From Dermanyssus gallinae (taxonomy: Eukaryota > Arthropoda > Arachnida > Mesostigmata > Dermanyssidae), in the NCBI GenBank assembly GCA_003439945.1, contig QVRM01006805.1:1-64000 (forward strand): a stretch of 64,000 bases of DNA, given 5' to 3'. A program made the translations under genes and the position numbers. Of the stretch, positions 1-11,101 are shown in pieces. How positions within the stretch are numbered: position 1 is the stretch's first letter; each line of letters starts with the position of its first letter. The notes under the pieces are model-generated. The model made no database searches. It saw only the letters and a program-made list of their open reading frames with translations, and was not told the DNA's origin.

Positions 1-3000
1 ACTTTCTTTGGCTGCGGCAAGTCATTGGCTATTTGAGGGCTGTTTTGACCTTGCGTCTCTAGACAGGTGTAAACATAATCCCTTCGGCGGATATAAATTT
101 GCTCGAGCAGTGATTTTGCAAAGGCGTTTACATATACCTTGCTCGCAGCAATGTCTTAAATACTATGCAGATTACTTTTTTTTTTAATCTCTCTCTCTCT
201 CCGGTGGAGCAGAAACACCGGGGCAAGGAAGACAATCTATAGTTAACGATATGCACGTTAGGCATAAACTGCTGTGTGCATTGCTCTCAGCCAAGTGCAA
301 TAAATGATGACAATGCTGAATAAAGGGAAAATAAATGTGCGGAGACTGGTGGATGGGGCCAGCTTCTCTCAAATCGGTTATCGTTGACGTATCCATCGAG
401 TACTTGGTAACTACGAATTATAGCCTAAACTGCTGGCTAGTTCAATCATTCGGTGGAGATGCCAAAGTGTTCCGAATTGATTCAATCTCTGTTTAATTTG
501 GTATTTTTACAGTATGTCACGTAATTGTCCATGCATAATTAGTACTATCAAACTGAGTTCGATTATTATCTAGGTAGCCTATGACTCATTTAGTTGTGTC
601 ATAGCTCACCACGGCCTAAGGTAAGTTACCTTGAGTAATTGTCTAGACTGACAATCGTATTACAAAGCTCTTGTGATACGACTAGAACTAAGGCTATAAG
701 GCTCATGCTCCCTTGTAGTTAATCATAAAGCATAAAACTATTTTTATCAGTTATCATTTAAAGTCTAGCATAATTGCCTATCTCAGCGGCCATGAGCATC
801 TGGGTAATTGACATGATCTGGACAGAGTGACACCCAGTACTGCATTGTTTCGCAACAATTTTTGTAAGGCGTTGTTGACTTTTTCCCGGTAGTTTGGGGC
901 CACATTATTCCAATTGATTTCACGCCTGATGCCCGCAGAGTAGCAGTGGAAGCTCTTGTCATCTATGTTGGCAGTAAATATAATAGGAGAGCCCTCGTCT
1001 ATCCCACACATTGACATCGCTAATGGTAGCGAGTCTTATTTGTGCGCCGGCTATTCTATTTCAGCTATCTCTTTATGCATGCAATGGCAACAAAATGCTT
1101 TTTACCGATTAGATGGGTCAAATCAGTTGCACACATTAATGTATCTGTCTGTGTATTCTTCACTGCGCCAAGTTATTCGTGCATCATTAAATATAGTACA
1201 TATCGCACAACTTCGCACAATGTCTGCAAATACACTCAAAGGACATTTCGTGAAGCAATGCGTGCATTTCCTTAAAAGCCGGTGATCGCAAAAATGACTA
1301 CTATATTAGGTCTGAATTCTTGCAGTGCGGACCCTTTCTCCTTTCAGGACAAGAAGAACGCGGTTATTTCAATTAGCTTTTGCTCCCATTATGAGAGGCA
1401 ATCGTTGAGCGTCCTTTTAAGACTGTGTAGTCCTTACACGTCGTGTTCCTCTTTTATTGAAAAGTAACTGGAAAATCGTCTGCAAGTGTGGGCCGGTAGT
1501 GTGGAGCTTCAAACGCACAAAAAAACAGTGATTTCGCCGTCTCCCACCGACCGGGAAATGCCAATACAAAGCGATGCTACGCTGCTACAGCCATGCACAA
1601 GCGGCCTATAGAGATTAGACCACACATGTCAGCGCTTACTAGAATTAAAGAGCAAAACCATTGTTTTCACCAACTGAGAGAAACCTCTAACCAGTTCGGT
1701 GTCGTTAACTAATCGTGGTCAATTGATCAATGACATCATGCGTATCATTGCCAACTACGTCGTGCATTAGAACAACGCTTTTGGCAGAAAAACAGCAAAG
1801 TGTTTTTGCTGTACCACCCGATGACATCATCAGTAGCAGACTGCAGGACGATATGGTGTACTCCATAGAGTGAGCTGGGCAGTAGAGTTTTGAGCATTGT
1901 CAGCATATCAAAGATACTTGGAGTCAAGCAAAACATTTCAAGAACAAATGTGTAAAGCGTACAAAGGCAACCTCCCTGGAATGCTAAATAAAAAAACAGG
2001 CTATGCAGGTTTACAAAATTTGTCATCAACGTTTCTTTAAGCGTCCCGATCGCCTGATATTGCCTTGACCTACTGTAGTGTAGAAGGATAAATATCTGAG
2101 TGTTCCATTTTATATGTAGAAGAAAATTATTAACTCTATCGAATACTCTCATCTGGCCGAAATAGAGATAATGAAACGTTTTGCTCGATTTTGCATCGTC
2201 TCTTGTTGGGTCTCATGTTAAACGATGAAGTGTAAATTCGCGGTGTATCACGCGGTTTGAAACTAAAGTGTTCTATGTGGAGTATACTATTTTCCTCAAA
2301 ATACGCGAGAAACACAACATCGATTTATAGGTCAATAGTTCTTCTCGTTTTTTAGAGATTTCTTCTGGACAATCGTGACAACGCTGAGCTTAAAGAATTC
2401 AGACAGAATACTATTTTTGTACAAACTTTTAAGTATCAGTTAATAGGAGCCCCTTTAGGAACAAATTACTTGAAAGGTAAGAGCATTTTCAAAAGGAGGC
2501 AAAACCTCGACTTCAAATTCAAAAGCATTCACAAGATTTTCAATTTAAAAAAATATAAACTTTTTGGGGTTCGCTGCGTTGTAAATATCACCTTGGAGAT
2601 ATAGATTGCGTTACCAAAAGCAAACTGTACGTGTTTAAGTGCTTGGTAAGAAAATAACTTGTTTTCGAAATAGCAGCGGCCTTAGTAGGTTCCAAGGTCA
2701 GGGCCGGTAGAGCCTTGAGATTTCTCTCCCGTTTGTTGGCGTATCGAACAAATAAACAGATTTGGATGCCGTAAACGCTTTAATGTAAGGTTCAATCACT
2801 CTCATTCGCCAGTGGATGGCGATTATAAATTAATGGCAATAACAACAGCGTCCGTTACTCTATAGACAAGCCACGTATTCAGTGGAAGGAGGCGAGCGTG
2901 GACGCGAGTAAAATATTTAGTATAAACAATTATAAACGGTATGGCGTTATTATCGGATGACATTAGAAACACGATCGGATGGTATTGGAGCAATAGTGAC

Positions 3001-3092
3001 ATTGCAGGCTATGAGGTTCGATTCCATTGTGTCTAAGGAGTGTGCCAGCTAATTAATATAAGGTAGTTTGAAGTCACTAACCCCCACTATCA
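1..3092. other. Gene-free stretch, no supported feature
   Basis: I see no coding potential here beyond short chance frames, and no long repeat. A perfect Pol III B-box-like string lies near 3014-3024, and the words around 2868-2885 and 3005-3060 resemble 23240-23320. That hints at a decayed dispersed repeat but is too weak to call. Confidence 0.5.
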
Positions 3093-3371
3093 GAGTGGCG
3101 GCGTGGTCTAGGGGTGGGCTAGTGCGCTAGTCATGGTTGTCAACTACTGGGGTGTCGCCGGCTCGATCCCTGTTGTTGATCGAATTTTCTTTGAGCGACG
3201 CTCATTGAGAATAGATGATAAACCATACCGCTAAGAGTCAGCTGCAATGCTGCCACAAGGACTGTTGGGGAAACTCTCGATATCTCAATATGTCCGGCCC
3301 TCGGTGCATTGAAGATATGCCTCAAGGTGAGTTCCAACTAGGGGGCCCGTAGGGGACGGAGGATGGTCTAG
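3093..3371 (+). mobile_element. SINE-A, copy 1 (tRNA-like head)
   Basis: This 279 bp unit matches 42643-42906 along its whole length with scattered substitutions and small indels, which defines a dispersed repeat family. It begins with an A-box-like GGCGTGGTCTAG, and a B-box-like GGCTCGATCC follows at 3160-3169, as in tRNA-derived SINEs. The body shares several words with copy 2, including one ending GGGGACGGAGGAT. Relative to copy 2, this copy carries about 10 extra bases between the A-box and the GCGCTAGTCATGG word. It contains no open frame of its own, and short minus-strand frames over it are chance. The family is not one I can name. Being a SINE is an inference from length, the Pol III-like boxes and dispersion. 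Confidence 0.65.
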
Positions 3372-3991
3372 AACCACCACTATCACCGGACAGTCCGTGT
3401 CACATTATGCATTTATAATAGAGCAAATAGCATCATTCGCTATGTCATCTGCGCTGCGTCTGTCAAAATCGGTCACGTCAGACACCTGATCTGCGGCCAC
3501 ATAAGCTTTTGCCAACTCAGCAGAAGTGCCGTATTCATTTTCTTAAACTTCAGTCCGCGTCACGTATGTTGGTATAGGGCCATGCCTTAAACAATTAAAC
3601 GATGACATTTATTGCGCACAATTGGTGTGCTTTGCGCAAGCAGACGTTTCAGCGCTGTGTAGCAAACGGTAATTTCCTAACGCCGTAACTGCTTCTGGTT
3701 TGTTCGGCCTTGAGTTTATCTACCTACAAAGTTCATCTAGTTCATCTAGCTTACTGAGCGCCGCTCTGTGGTTGACGCCCAAAACCACGGGGACAGCATT
3801 TGGGGCACTTCATAAAACGTCCTTTATAAGGTGTCATCGTCAGAATATGATTGAGCTTTTCAAGAGCAATAATACCCCTACAACTAGGCTTTCGAACGGT
3901 TCCGCGCGGCAGTATGAATTGGCGTTGAGAATGGCGTGCATTAATTATTTTTGATTGATGGGTTCTTCTAAATTCGGGAAAAAGGTAACCC
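3372..3991. other. Gene-free stretch with weak open frames
   Basis: No recognisable gene. A plus-strand frame from 3700 runs to a TGA at 3952-3954 and continues in the same frame to 4167. A 132-codon minus-strand frame (3751-4149) lies opposite. Neither shows a motif I recognise, and the overlap on opposite strands argues that at most one is meaningful. Confidence 0.35.
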
Positions 3992-4146
3992 TTTCCTTTC
4001 AGAAAGGAGACACCGATGATGACGCTTGTCTTTACTCTAAGAATGGAGTACAGACCTTTAGCCTGTCTAAAGGTCTGTCCAAGCCTGTTGTGCTCCATAC
4101 GGAGCATGCAGCATTGTTTCAGATTAGACCTCAGTGGATTTCCACT
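3992..4146. repeat. Cluster of five small perfect inverted repeats
   Basis: Five hairpins follow one another in 155 bp: TCCTTT/AAAGGA at 3994-4008 (3-nt loop), TACTC/GAGTA at 4033-4050 (8-nt loop), CAGACCTTTAG/CTAAAGGTCTG at 4051-4077 (11 bp stem, 5-nt loop), TGCTCC/GGAGCA at 4091-4106 (4-nt loop) and AGTGGA/TCCACT at 4133-4146 (2-nt loop). The second and third abut directly. The stems are sequence-visible; any RNA or regulatory role is unproven. It could be a structured RNA, remnants of a fold-back element, or coincidence for all but the 11 bp stem. Confidence 0.5.
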
Positions 4147-5045
4147 CATGTGTATAGCGTCTACTGAGTACGACTACCGTATTACGCATGTGTCACTTTT
4201 TTCGGTGATTATTTATCTAAGCACGCTTTAGCTGCATTTTGAATGACCATACTAGAGTACTGTAGAATAAAACTGTAAGAAACTGTAGAAAAGTGAGTGA
4301 TCTAGAGTGACAAATGGCGATTCCCACAAATATTATACGGAAAAGAGTCTACGCCGACGGCAGTCTTTTTAATGGTTCAATACAATTAAAATTTTAAAGA
4401 TTCTAGAGGAAACGGTGCGACGGTGCTCGTGCCATTACGGGCATATACGAATGCAGACACTACGAGGCCCAGGACCCCTGTAATGAAATAAAGGCAGTGC
4501 AAAATTGTAATCTCATTGTAAGTTCCAACCTCGTAGGCGACACACAGTGATCATCATCACCATTATCGAATTAATAAATAATTTTCAAATAAAGAGTCCT
4601 CTTTTCGAGTTAGAGAGCGAGATGCGCTAATGCGTAATAGGCTATAATTTACGCAGTCGACCAGACAACCAAATACCATTTCATGGATAATAGATAGTGG
4701 CCTGGAGCAAAAGCACATGTGCTCGCACAGTTAGAAAGCTTTCACCGAAAATATACCTATGAGGCAATGAGGCGTACTTCTCAGAGCAGAACCTTCTAGA
4801 AGCCCGCCTTGATCTAGATGACGAGGGAAATCATCATAATACACTCTAGTAACGAGCGGAAAATAACGCCAATGAAATTCAAATTGGTATATCGATCGAC
4901 GCTATTCTGCGCACGGGACTACAACGGCTACTTAATGCTCATTTAGGATCTGCACTCTTGGCCCAGGCATCACTTCATGTGAGCGCGGAGGGCTTGCGCG
5001 GAGGGATCTTATTACTTGGGATCGTTGACAACATTTAAGAGCTTA
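4147..5045. other. Gene-free stretch
   Basis: No coding or structured feature seen. About 20 bp near 4518-4537 resembles the tail of SINE-A, too short to call a copy. Confidence 0.45.
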
Positions 5046-5055
5046 ATAGTTTTGA

Positions 5056-5620
5056 TTGGAGTTGAACATACCCCCGCCTAGATGGTCAAGGTCTCCGATG
5101 GCGCCCAGGAGGAGTGTCGAGTTGTATTTGTTGGGGAGATCCCCAAGATCAATAAACTCAGAAAGCGCTAGACAACCTGGTGGTAAAAAGAGACAAGCCA
5201 CACTCCTAGAGCAAACCCTAGATTTAAAAAAAAGCTCGCCTGAAGGCCTGTTTTTTTTCAATGAGCGCAACGAGGCTAGAAGCCCTCCCTTTACCATGAC
5301 GATGCTGGGCAATTACGCACTCCGCATCGTCTCAAGCCTGCGGCTTGGGGAGACAGTTTGCGAAGACCACATCTGTAACCTATGCCGGACCAAAGTTACC
5401 ACTGCAGCGGAACGCGTGCTGACCTGCCGATTTAGTGCCGGTCGTCACACAATACATTTTGCCGTCAACGATGTTGTATACCGTGCTATGTAGAGCGCCC
5501 AGATTCCTTCAGTGAAGGAGCCCCTTGGCATGTGCGTCAGCATCCTCCCACCCTAACATCATGGGAGCGGGGCCGTCTCCTAGTATAGGACGCGACAGTT
5601 TCGTGTCCACTTGCCTAGTA
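5056..5620 (+). pseudogene. Retroelement C-terminal (nuclease-like) module, decayed copy 1
   Basis: The plus-strand frame at 5056-5493 ends with residues of the pattern LRLGETVCEDHIC, LCRTKV, LTCRFSAGRH, AVNDVVYRA. This aligns with the Cys/His segment of the better copy at 17150-18067 (GLRLETRL, CPCGAQVD, GLSCNRSEGRQSRH, INEITARAL). Past the stop at 5491-5493, a shifted frame at about 5560-5620 reads TSWERGRLLV, a stop in place of Trp, then DATV. That corresponds to PFERGKALIWDATV in the other copy. The copy is therefore broken by at least one frameshift and two stops. Such modules follow a reverse transcriptase in some invertebrate retroelements; here only the 3' portion is present. A stretch of low-quality frame at 5100-5300 has no clear counterpart. 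Confidence 0.55.
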
Positions 5621-6040
5621 CCCAGTGGAGCGTATCTTCATAGAGGTTCTACGTGGTAATGCAGTGACGATAGTGAGGTCGTTTCCATTGCTAGAAATGC
5701 CCTAGCAGTAATAGCTAAAATTTAAGCATTACCACATGAAGCAGTCAAATAACTCGTCGTACTCTTGTCCTGAGTGCGATCCGCACCAAACGATATATAG
5801 TAGTTTTTAGACTCCAGGCATTGAGCAGGGTTAAAACGAGCGTTAAAATAGATGATTCCAAGGGGAGGGGGGGAGGATTTTCGCCAAACTGCAGCAAAAA
5901 CTGTATGACCATGCAAACAAGTGTGCGAGCTTAAAATGGAATGTATTTAAGGAGTCCATCATACGGTCGTAGCCATGTAGTTTTTTCTGCTTATCACATC
6001 GATCTTGCATAGTGATGAAAAAAAAAAGGATTACGTAACG
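5621..6040. other. Gene-free stretch, possible intron of the 6044-6583 gene
   Basis: No coding feature recognised. If the exon at 6044-6583 is real, this is the start of its following intron (minus strand). I found no convincing next exon between here and position 1. Confidence 0.3.
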
Positions 6041-6043
6041 CAC

Positions 6044-6346
6044 CTGTTGAGACTGCTTATTGTATGCAGCGCTGTGGGGAGCCAACGCAGGCGTTCGCTG
6101 CTCTATACACTCTGGTCGTTGTATCTGCTGCTGTTGCTGCGGTTGTTGCTGCTGCTGCTGTGGTAAAACACCGTGGCTCTGATTTACCTCGCTGTTCACC
6201 TGCGAACGCCGTTGTCCATCTCGTCTGGCTTCGTTCCCGGATCTCCGGTTTTGAGTACTGTTGGTGTCATTGCTAATATTAGCATCAGCATCATCATGAC
6301 CATGATTGTTGTTGTCGCTATTGTTGTTGTTGTTGTTGCTGCTGTT

Positions 6347-6378
<32 letters not shown>

Positions 6379-6583
6379 TATTGTTGCTATTATCATTGCC
6401 ATTGTTGTTGTCGTTGTTATTGTTGTCGTTGTTATTGTTGTCGTCGTCGTTATTGTTGTTGTTGTTGTTGTCGTTATTGTTGTTGTTGTTGTTGTCCTCG
6501 TCGTCCGGCTCGCCGTGGCGTTCGTCGACGTTCGAAGCGCCGTCGATGTCGGTGCTGTTGGTCGCACTGTTTTTGGCCACCAT
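6044..6583 (-). CDS. Putative first coding exon, Asn/Asp- and Gln-rich protein
   Basis: A minus-strand frame can start at an ATG (6581-6583) and stays open for 180 codons to a strong splice-donor match, CAACAG then GTGCGT, with the exon ending at 6044. The exon length is an exact multiple of three, so the intron would be phase 0. The wider open frame reaches 6661 but has no earlier ATG, and an in-frame TAG lies near 6725. The protein begins with a mixed-composition segment of about 25 residues. A long Asn/Asp tract follows (about residues 28-110), then a Ser/Arg/Gln-rich part, two Gln runs and a His/Pro/Ala-containing end. Mixed composition outside the repeat supports coding, but low-complexity sequence keeps all frames open, so this could be chance. 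I do not recognise the gene. Such homopolymer tracts are common in arthropod regulatory proteins, which is suggestive only. Downstream exons were not found. Confidence 0.4.
6120..6510 (+). repeat. Imperfect GTT/GTC/GCT trinucleotide tract
   Basis: About 390 bp dominated by GTT, GTC and GCT triplets, including a GTC run near 6348-6378. Read on the minus strand it encodes the Asn/Asp and Gln tracts of the candidate exon. Plus-strand frames over it (poly-Val, poly-Leu) are shadows. Confidence 0.9.
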
Positions 6584-6589
6584 CGAAAG

Positions 6590-8080
6590 CGCCGAATCAG
6601 GTGGGGATGCGGAGTTTGGTCCCACCGCTTCGCTGCAAGGTCCCGGTCGGAATATACACAATAGGTCATTGGCTTGTTGTTGTATTGTCTCACTGTTCTT
6701 CTTTGTCTTCTTCTGTTTCTTATTCTATTTCTTCTTTTTCTTCAGCTTGTTTTCTTCGTCTTCGACGATCTAACCTGGCTGCTCTTGCTGGCAGTCCACG
6801 CTGCCAATACACGCTGCCGGTACACGCTGAGAATCGCGGGGTGAGACGGAAGCGCGTCGCTGACCACTAAGCGTACGCCAACAGCCGATGTATTTTGTCC
6901 CACACGAGAGATCCACCAACGATTGCTTGCAAACCCCAGTTAGCCAAACCGCGGACCGATAGTCATTTGCAATCTCTTCTGTCCGAGTATCCTCTACGTC
7001 TTCTATTTTTCGTAGTATCGTCCGTCTATCGTATGTTGAGTTCGCTGCTCTTCCTCCGATGAGAGAGCTCGCGGTCCGCTTGAATTCGATTTGACTTGCT
7101 TTGCTTGCCAGCCAAGTACTACTTCTACGAGTTCACGAATTGAAACGATCACTTAAACTCAGCGTTCGAGAGCACACATTCCGTAAGCAGCGTTGGCAGT
7201 CGACGATAGTCACACACACAATAGTCGCACTCGGGGATCCTTCAGAGTCCACTTTTGTCTGTTTCCTATTTTTCTGTGTTCGCACGTGTCTCAGTCTTGT
7301 AGCAAGACACTTGTTGCTTATCCTTGTCGCTTATTTCACTGCACTTTTTTCACACCGAGAGTCGTCGGCGACGCATCATCACATTACCATGATGAACCAC
7401 CATGTGCGCGTCGACCCAAGCGTCGACGGGTGTTTCAAGACATTGCAAAACGAAGTCACAACAATATGATTATGATTAATAACACTAATCGTTATGATTA
7501 TGATTAATATGATTATTGCTAATAGTCTTACGAATATAATTATGCTTATGATGATAATTAATATTATTATTATTATTATTATGATAGCAACATCGAGCCA
7601 ACAACAACGCTGTCCCGTAGAGAGAGAGAGAGAGAGAGAGGGGGAGACGAAACCACTCTGAGTCAGTCCACAAAAGTTTCGACGCAAAACCTATTCGACT
7701 GTCCTATTCGAGTGATGTATTTCGGTTACCTCCAATTAGCAATCAGTGCTCGGCGATTCGAAAAATTCGACCCAACTACCACGACGACGACGACTGTCGA
7801 AAGCTGCTGTGGCAAGCCGCACCAGAGCGATCACATTAGTAGCGATCCCGGCTGTAGTATCGATCTCTATCGATTCTACACACCGCTCACTCGCTCACTC
7901 ACTCACACACTCACGGATTGTCGTCAGGTCGGCGCTGTAGAAGTGACAACGCTCTACTACTACTGCTAATACTGTAGTCAATCCCGCCTGCAGTCAACAA
8001 CACCAAGCCGCCGCTGGATGGTCGGCTTTACTTACGTCCATCATAGGGACAGAGCGAACATTAGAGCGCGCGCGATAGAG

Positions 8081-8116
<36 letters not shown>

Positions 8117-8330
8117 GGAGAGATAGCGAGAAAGAGAGAGAGAGAGAAGGAGAGCTAGAGAGCACGAGAGGAGGAAGGAGAAGGATACAGATGGATTGAT
8201 TGATGGATTGAGGAAGGGGGGGGGGGGGTAGATTGAGAGCACTACGGAGGGCGGTGAGCGGTGCGCGGTGAGCGATCTGGCGAACAAACTCAACAGTAGT
8301 AGACTTAGACTGGACTAGGAGACTACTAAC
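6590..8330. other. Microsatellite-dense stretch, possible 5' region of the minus-strand gene
   Basis: No other gene recognised. Holds an (ATT)n-like run near 7560-7582, a GA run at 7620-7643, a mixed TA/GA run at 8078-8170 and a G run near 8216-8228. On the minus strand, ATGATGGAC followed by GTAAGT at about 8033 is a good splice-donor match, so an upstream exon around 8034-8300 is conceivable. A possible acceptor (pyrimidine-rich then CAG) lies near 6831. Neither can be proved from sequence. Confidence 0.35.
8078..8170. repeat. TA then GA dinucleotide microsatellite
   Basis: A short (TA)n run (about 8082-8096) passes directly into interrupted (GA)n to about 8170. Confidence 0.85.
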
Positions 8331-9076
8331 AAGTTGCCGGCCCGGCAAGCCGCTAATAATAGTAAGACCCCTTCGCCTCACGTTCGTTGCCTCACCATCG
8401 CACCTGCCCCGCCAGTCTACGCCAGTCTGCAGTTACTGCCCACCAAGCACCGTCACCCACTGCCGTCAACTCCACTCTCTCTCTCTCGATCTCCAGCCGA
8501 GAGAGTTGGCAGGCATACTACGATCGCCAGCCACACGTCAATCGGTCAATGATGATGGCGATGATAATGATAAAGATGATGATGGCGATTATGATGATGG
8601 CGATGGTGACGATGATGCCGGCTCGAGCCAGCATTATGTGCGACAATTTGCCTTGTTACTGCTGCTACTGCCTGCGGCGGCTAGGCTAGCTTTAGGCCAG
8701 GCTAGGCTAGTCCAGGCCAGGCCAACTGGACCTGCCCTGTAACAGAACTTTCTCCGTCGTTATCAAAGTCGTTTCCTCGTCGTCGTTATCGGTACGGACC
8801 GACGCGGCGGGGCGTCACCTTGAATTGCTTGTGAATCAGAGTCGTCGATGCCGCCGCCGCTGCCAGTACCACTACCACCATCAACAACAACAACGACAAC
8901 AACAACAACAACACACCACCTAGCCCTCTAGGCCAACAAAGCGTGGTTATGTCATCGAATTATGGTTAGGTGGTCATTGACGATTAGTATCCAATATCTT
9001 CCTTATTCTCTTCCTCCTCCTTCTCCTCTAGGGTCTAGCTTTCATTTATTCATCTATCAACCCACCAAATAACTAT
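8331..9076. other. Gene-free microsatellite-rich stretch
   Basis: Contains a GATGAT-type tract near 8549-8620, a GGCTAG/GGCCAG-type short tandem near 8680-8727, and a CAA/CAC tract near 8875-8922. No recognisable gene. Confidence 0.5.
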
Positions 9077-9165
9077 GATGATGATGATGGTGGTGAGAAC
9101 TATTGAGAACTACGACATCATCGATGATGATGACGACAACAATAATAATGATGATGATGATGATG

Positions 9166-9196
<31 letters not shown>
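9077..9196. repeat. TGA/TAA trinucleotide microsatellite
   Basis: Interrupted (GAT)n at 9077-9091 and 9120-9168, followed by an (AAT)n run to about 9196. Minus-strand poly-Ile frames over it are artefacts of the repeat. Confidence 0.9.
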
Positions 9197-9198
<2 letters not shown>

Positions 9199-9799
9199 GA
9201 ACACTTGACACTAGGATTTAAAAAAAAACATCGGTGTAACAACAGACAAATACATACACACTCCCAATGGTTAACCACTGGTTAGGGTGACGCCGCTTGT
9301 CCTTGTACGCGTCCACCTGTGTTCGTCGCGTCGAGAGAGCATAGAGTTCGATACCGTTTCCAATGTCGCCGCCCCCACAGCCTCCACGTTATGCTCGATC
9401 TCGTCTTCGTCGTCTTCGTCGTCGTTGTCACCGCTGCCGCCGTAGATGTACGAACAAGCCAGCGTTGTCATTGTTTTTGTTGTCGCCCAGCGGAACGTGT
9501 ACGAAAAGGATCAAATACGGCGACTGTCCGTCCTCGAGCCTACAGGATCCATTGTACTGATCATCTCGAACGTTTACACATACGCTCGCACATCAATGTA
9601 CCATGCTATCATACGCGCGTGCCGCCATCACCACCACCACCACGCTGCTGATCATCTTCTCCTCCCATCTTCTCCCATTCACAATCAGCATCAGCCCAAT
9701 CATTACCACCCACGCATATCTCACGGCTTTACCTACCACGGCACCTACCAGTCAAATTGTTATGATCGTCATTAGCTCAGTGATAACCCGTGGCACCTG

Positions 9800-10060
9800 T
9801 TGCCGCTGCTGTTGTTGTTGTTGTTGTTGGTATTCTTGTTGTTGTTGTTGTTGTTGCTGCTACTGCTGCTGCTGCTGCTGTTATTATTGCTAATGCTGTC
9901 GTAATTGCTGCTGCTGCTGTTGCTATTGTTGTTGCGGCTGCGCTGCTATTATTCTTGTTGTTGTTGTTGTTGCTACAATTATTTCCGATGTTGTTGCTGT
10001 TGTTGCTGCTGCTGTTGCTGCTGCTGCAGTTATTTCTGATGTTGTTATTGCTGATGTTGT
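9800..10060. repeat. GTT/GCT trinucleotide tract
   Basis: About 260 bp of interspersed GTT and GCT triplets in several runs. All six-frame products are homopolymer-like and I would not annotate a protein. Confidence 0.88.
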
Positions 10061-10709
10061 CGGCGCGTGTTATGGCATGATTGACAGACACCTCAAGCAA
10101 GCCACTACGATCGGTGGCGCTACCCGAAGGTTCGCGTGCGTTTTCCGCGATGCCCCGAACTGACTCACTGACTCACTGTCTCATTGGCTGGCTGACTGGC
10201 GTTCATTCATTTCGTCATTCATTCACTCAATGCACACTGTTCATTCAGGCCAGGTTCCAACTCAGCAGGTAACCTCCATTTGCGATCGATCTGCTCGATG
10301 TTGACCGTCGTCGAAACACACAACAGGGGGCGGAGATGGTGGTGGTAATGCAATGGCAGCGGGGTCGGCTAACTGCCTCATTGTTTGGCTCGTCGAGCTC
10401 AATCGATCACAAGAATATTGCCTACCTAATCACACACACACACACACAGTCGTGGCTGTGCATGATGTCACAGTCTACGGTGATACGGCTTATTATGCTG
10501 TATTTACCACCATCGTTGCCCTTGCCGTCGCTGCTGCTGCTAATGCTGTGATTGTTGTTTTGATTAGGTTGTCATTTTTTGGGTTAGTATTGTCAGTCGT
10601 TGTTGTGTTCTTCTTCTTCTGCTTCTTTGCCACGTTGAGTAGATCTCGGTCTCTAGCCTGTCGCTGGTCAATGCTGCTGGTAAATGTTGCCGGCCGGCGT
10701 ACGAAATCC
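10061..10709. other. Gene-free stretch
   Basis: Short simple-sequence runs only, including (CA)n at about 10430-10448. No recognisable coding feature. Confidence 0.45.
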
Positions 10710-10801
10710 TCATCGAGCTAACGCTACGCGGCAGTAAGCATGTAGGTAGTCACAAATGACACCGCTCGTATTCCAACAATTGATGCTTGTTCCATGCTCA
10801 C
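10710..10801 (-). other. Possible short exon after a strong splice acceptor
   Basis: On the minus strand a pyrimidine-rich run (complement of 10803-10840) ends in TTTCACAG, a very good 3' splice-site match, with the exon starting at 10801. In one frame the following 92 nt encode about 29 residues with several Cys and end in a TGA at 10710-10712. It could be a terminal exon, a 5' UTR exon of the gene at 6044-6583, or chance. No homology recognised. Confidence 0.2.
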
Positions 10802-11101
10802 CTGTGAAACAAACAAACACAGACAAACAATAGAGAGAAATAAGTGGTCCGCTGCTGATGAACATAACGCAGGCGGTTTCGGTGTCTCACACACACACAC
10901 ACACATAGACAGCCATCTCTACAAATTGCAATTATTAGATGATCGAGGCACGCGGTGAGTCGCTGTGTCAGCTCCTTCCTTGCTGGCACACACAGTATTG
11001 AGTTGACTTTATAGAGTATCCATAACCAACACCAGCTAGTAGTACTAAAAGCATTTTACTAGAGTACATTTTATGAAACATTCTTTCACGAAAGTGCATT
11101 A

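Noticed and set aside
3751..4149. 132-codon minus-strand protein
   Set aside because: No recognisable domain and a competing plus-strand frame over the same hairpin cluster; not enough to annotate a CDS.
6173..6773. Plus-strand poly-Val and poly-Leu frames
   Set aside because: They are the other-strand and shifted readings of the GTT/GTC tract and have no non-repetitive protein-like flanks.
9057..9278. Poly-Ile / poly-His minus-strand peptide
   Set aside because: Direct translation of TAA/TGA microsatellites.
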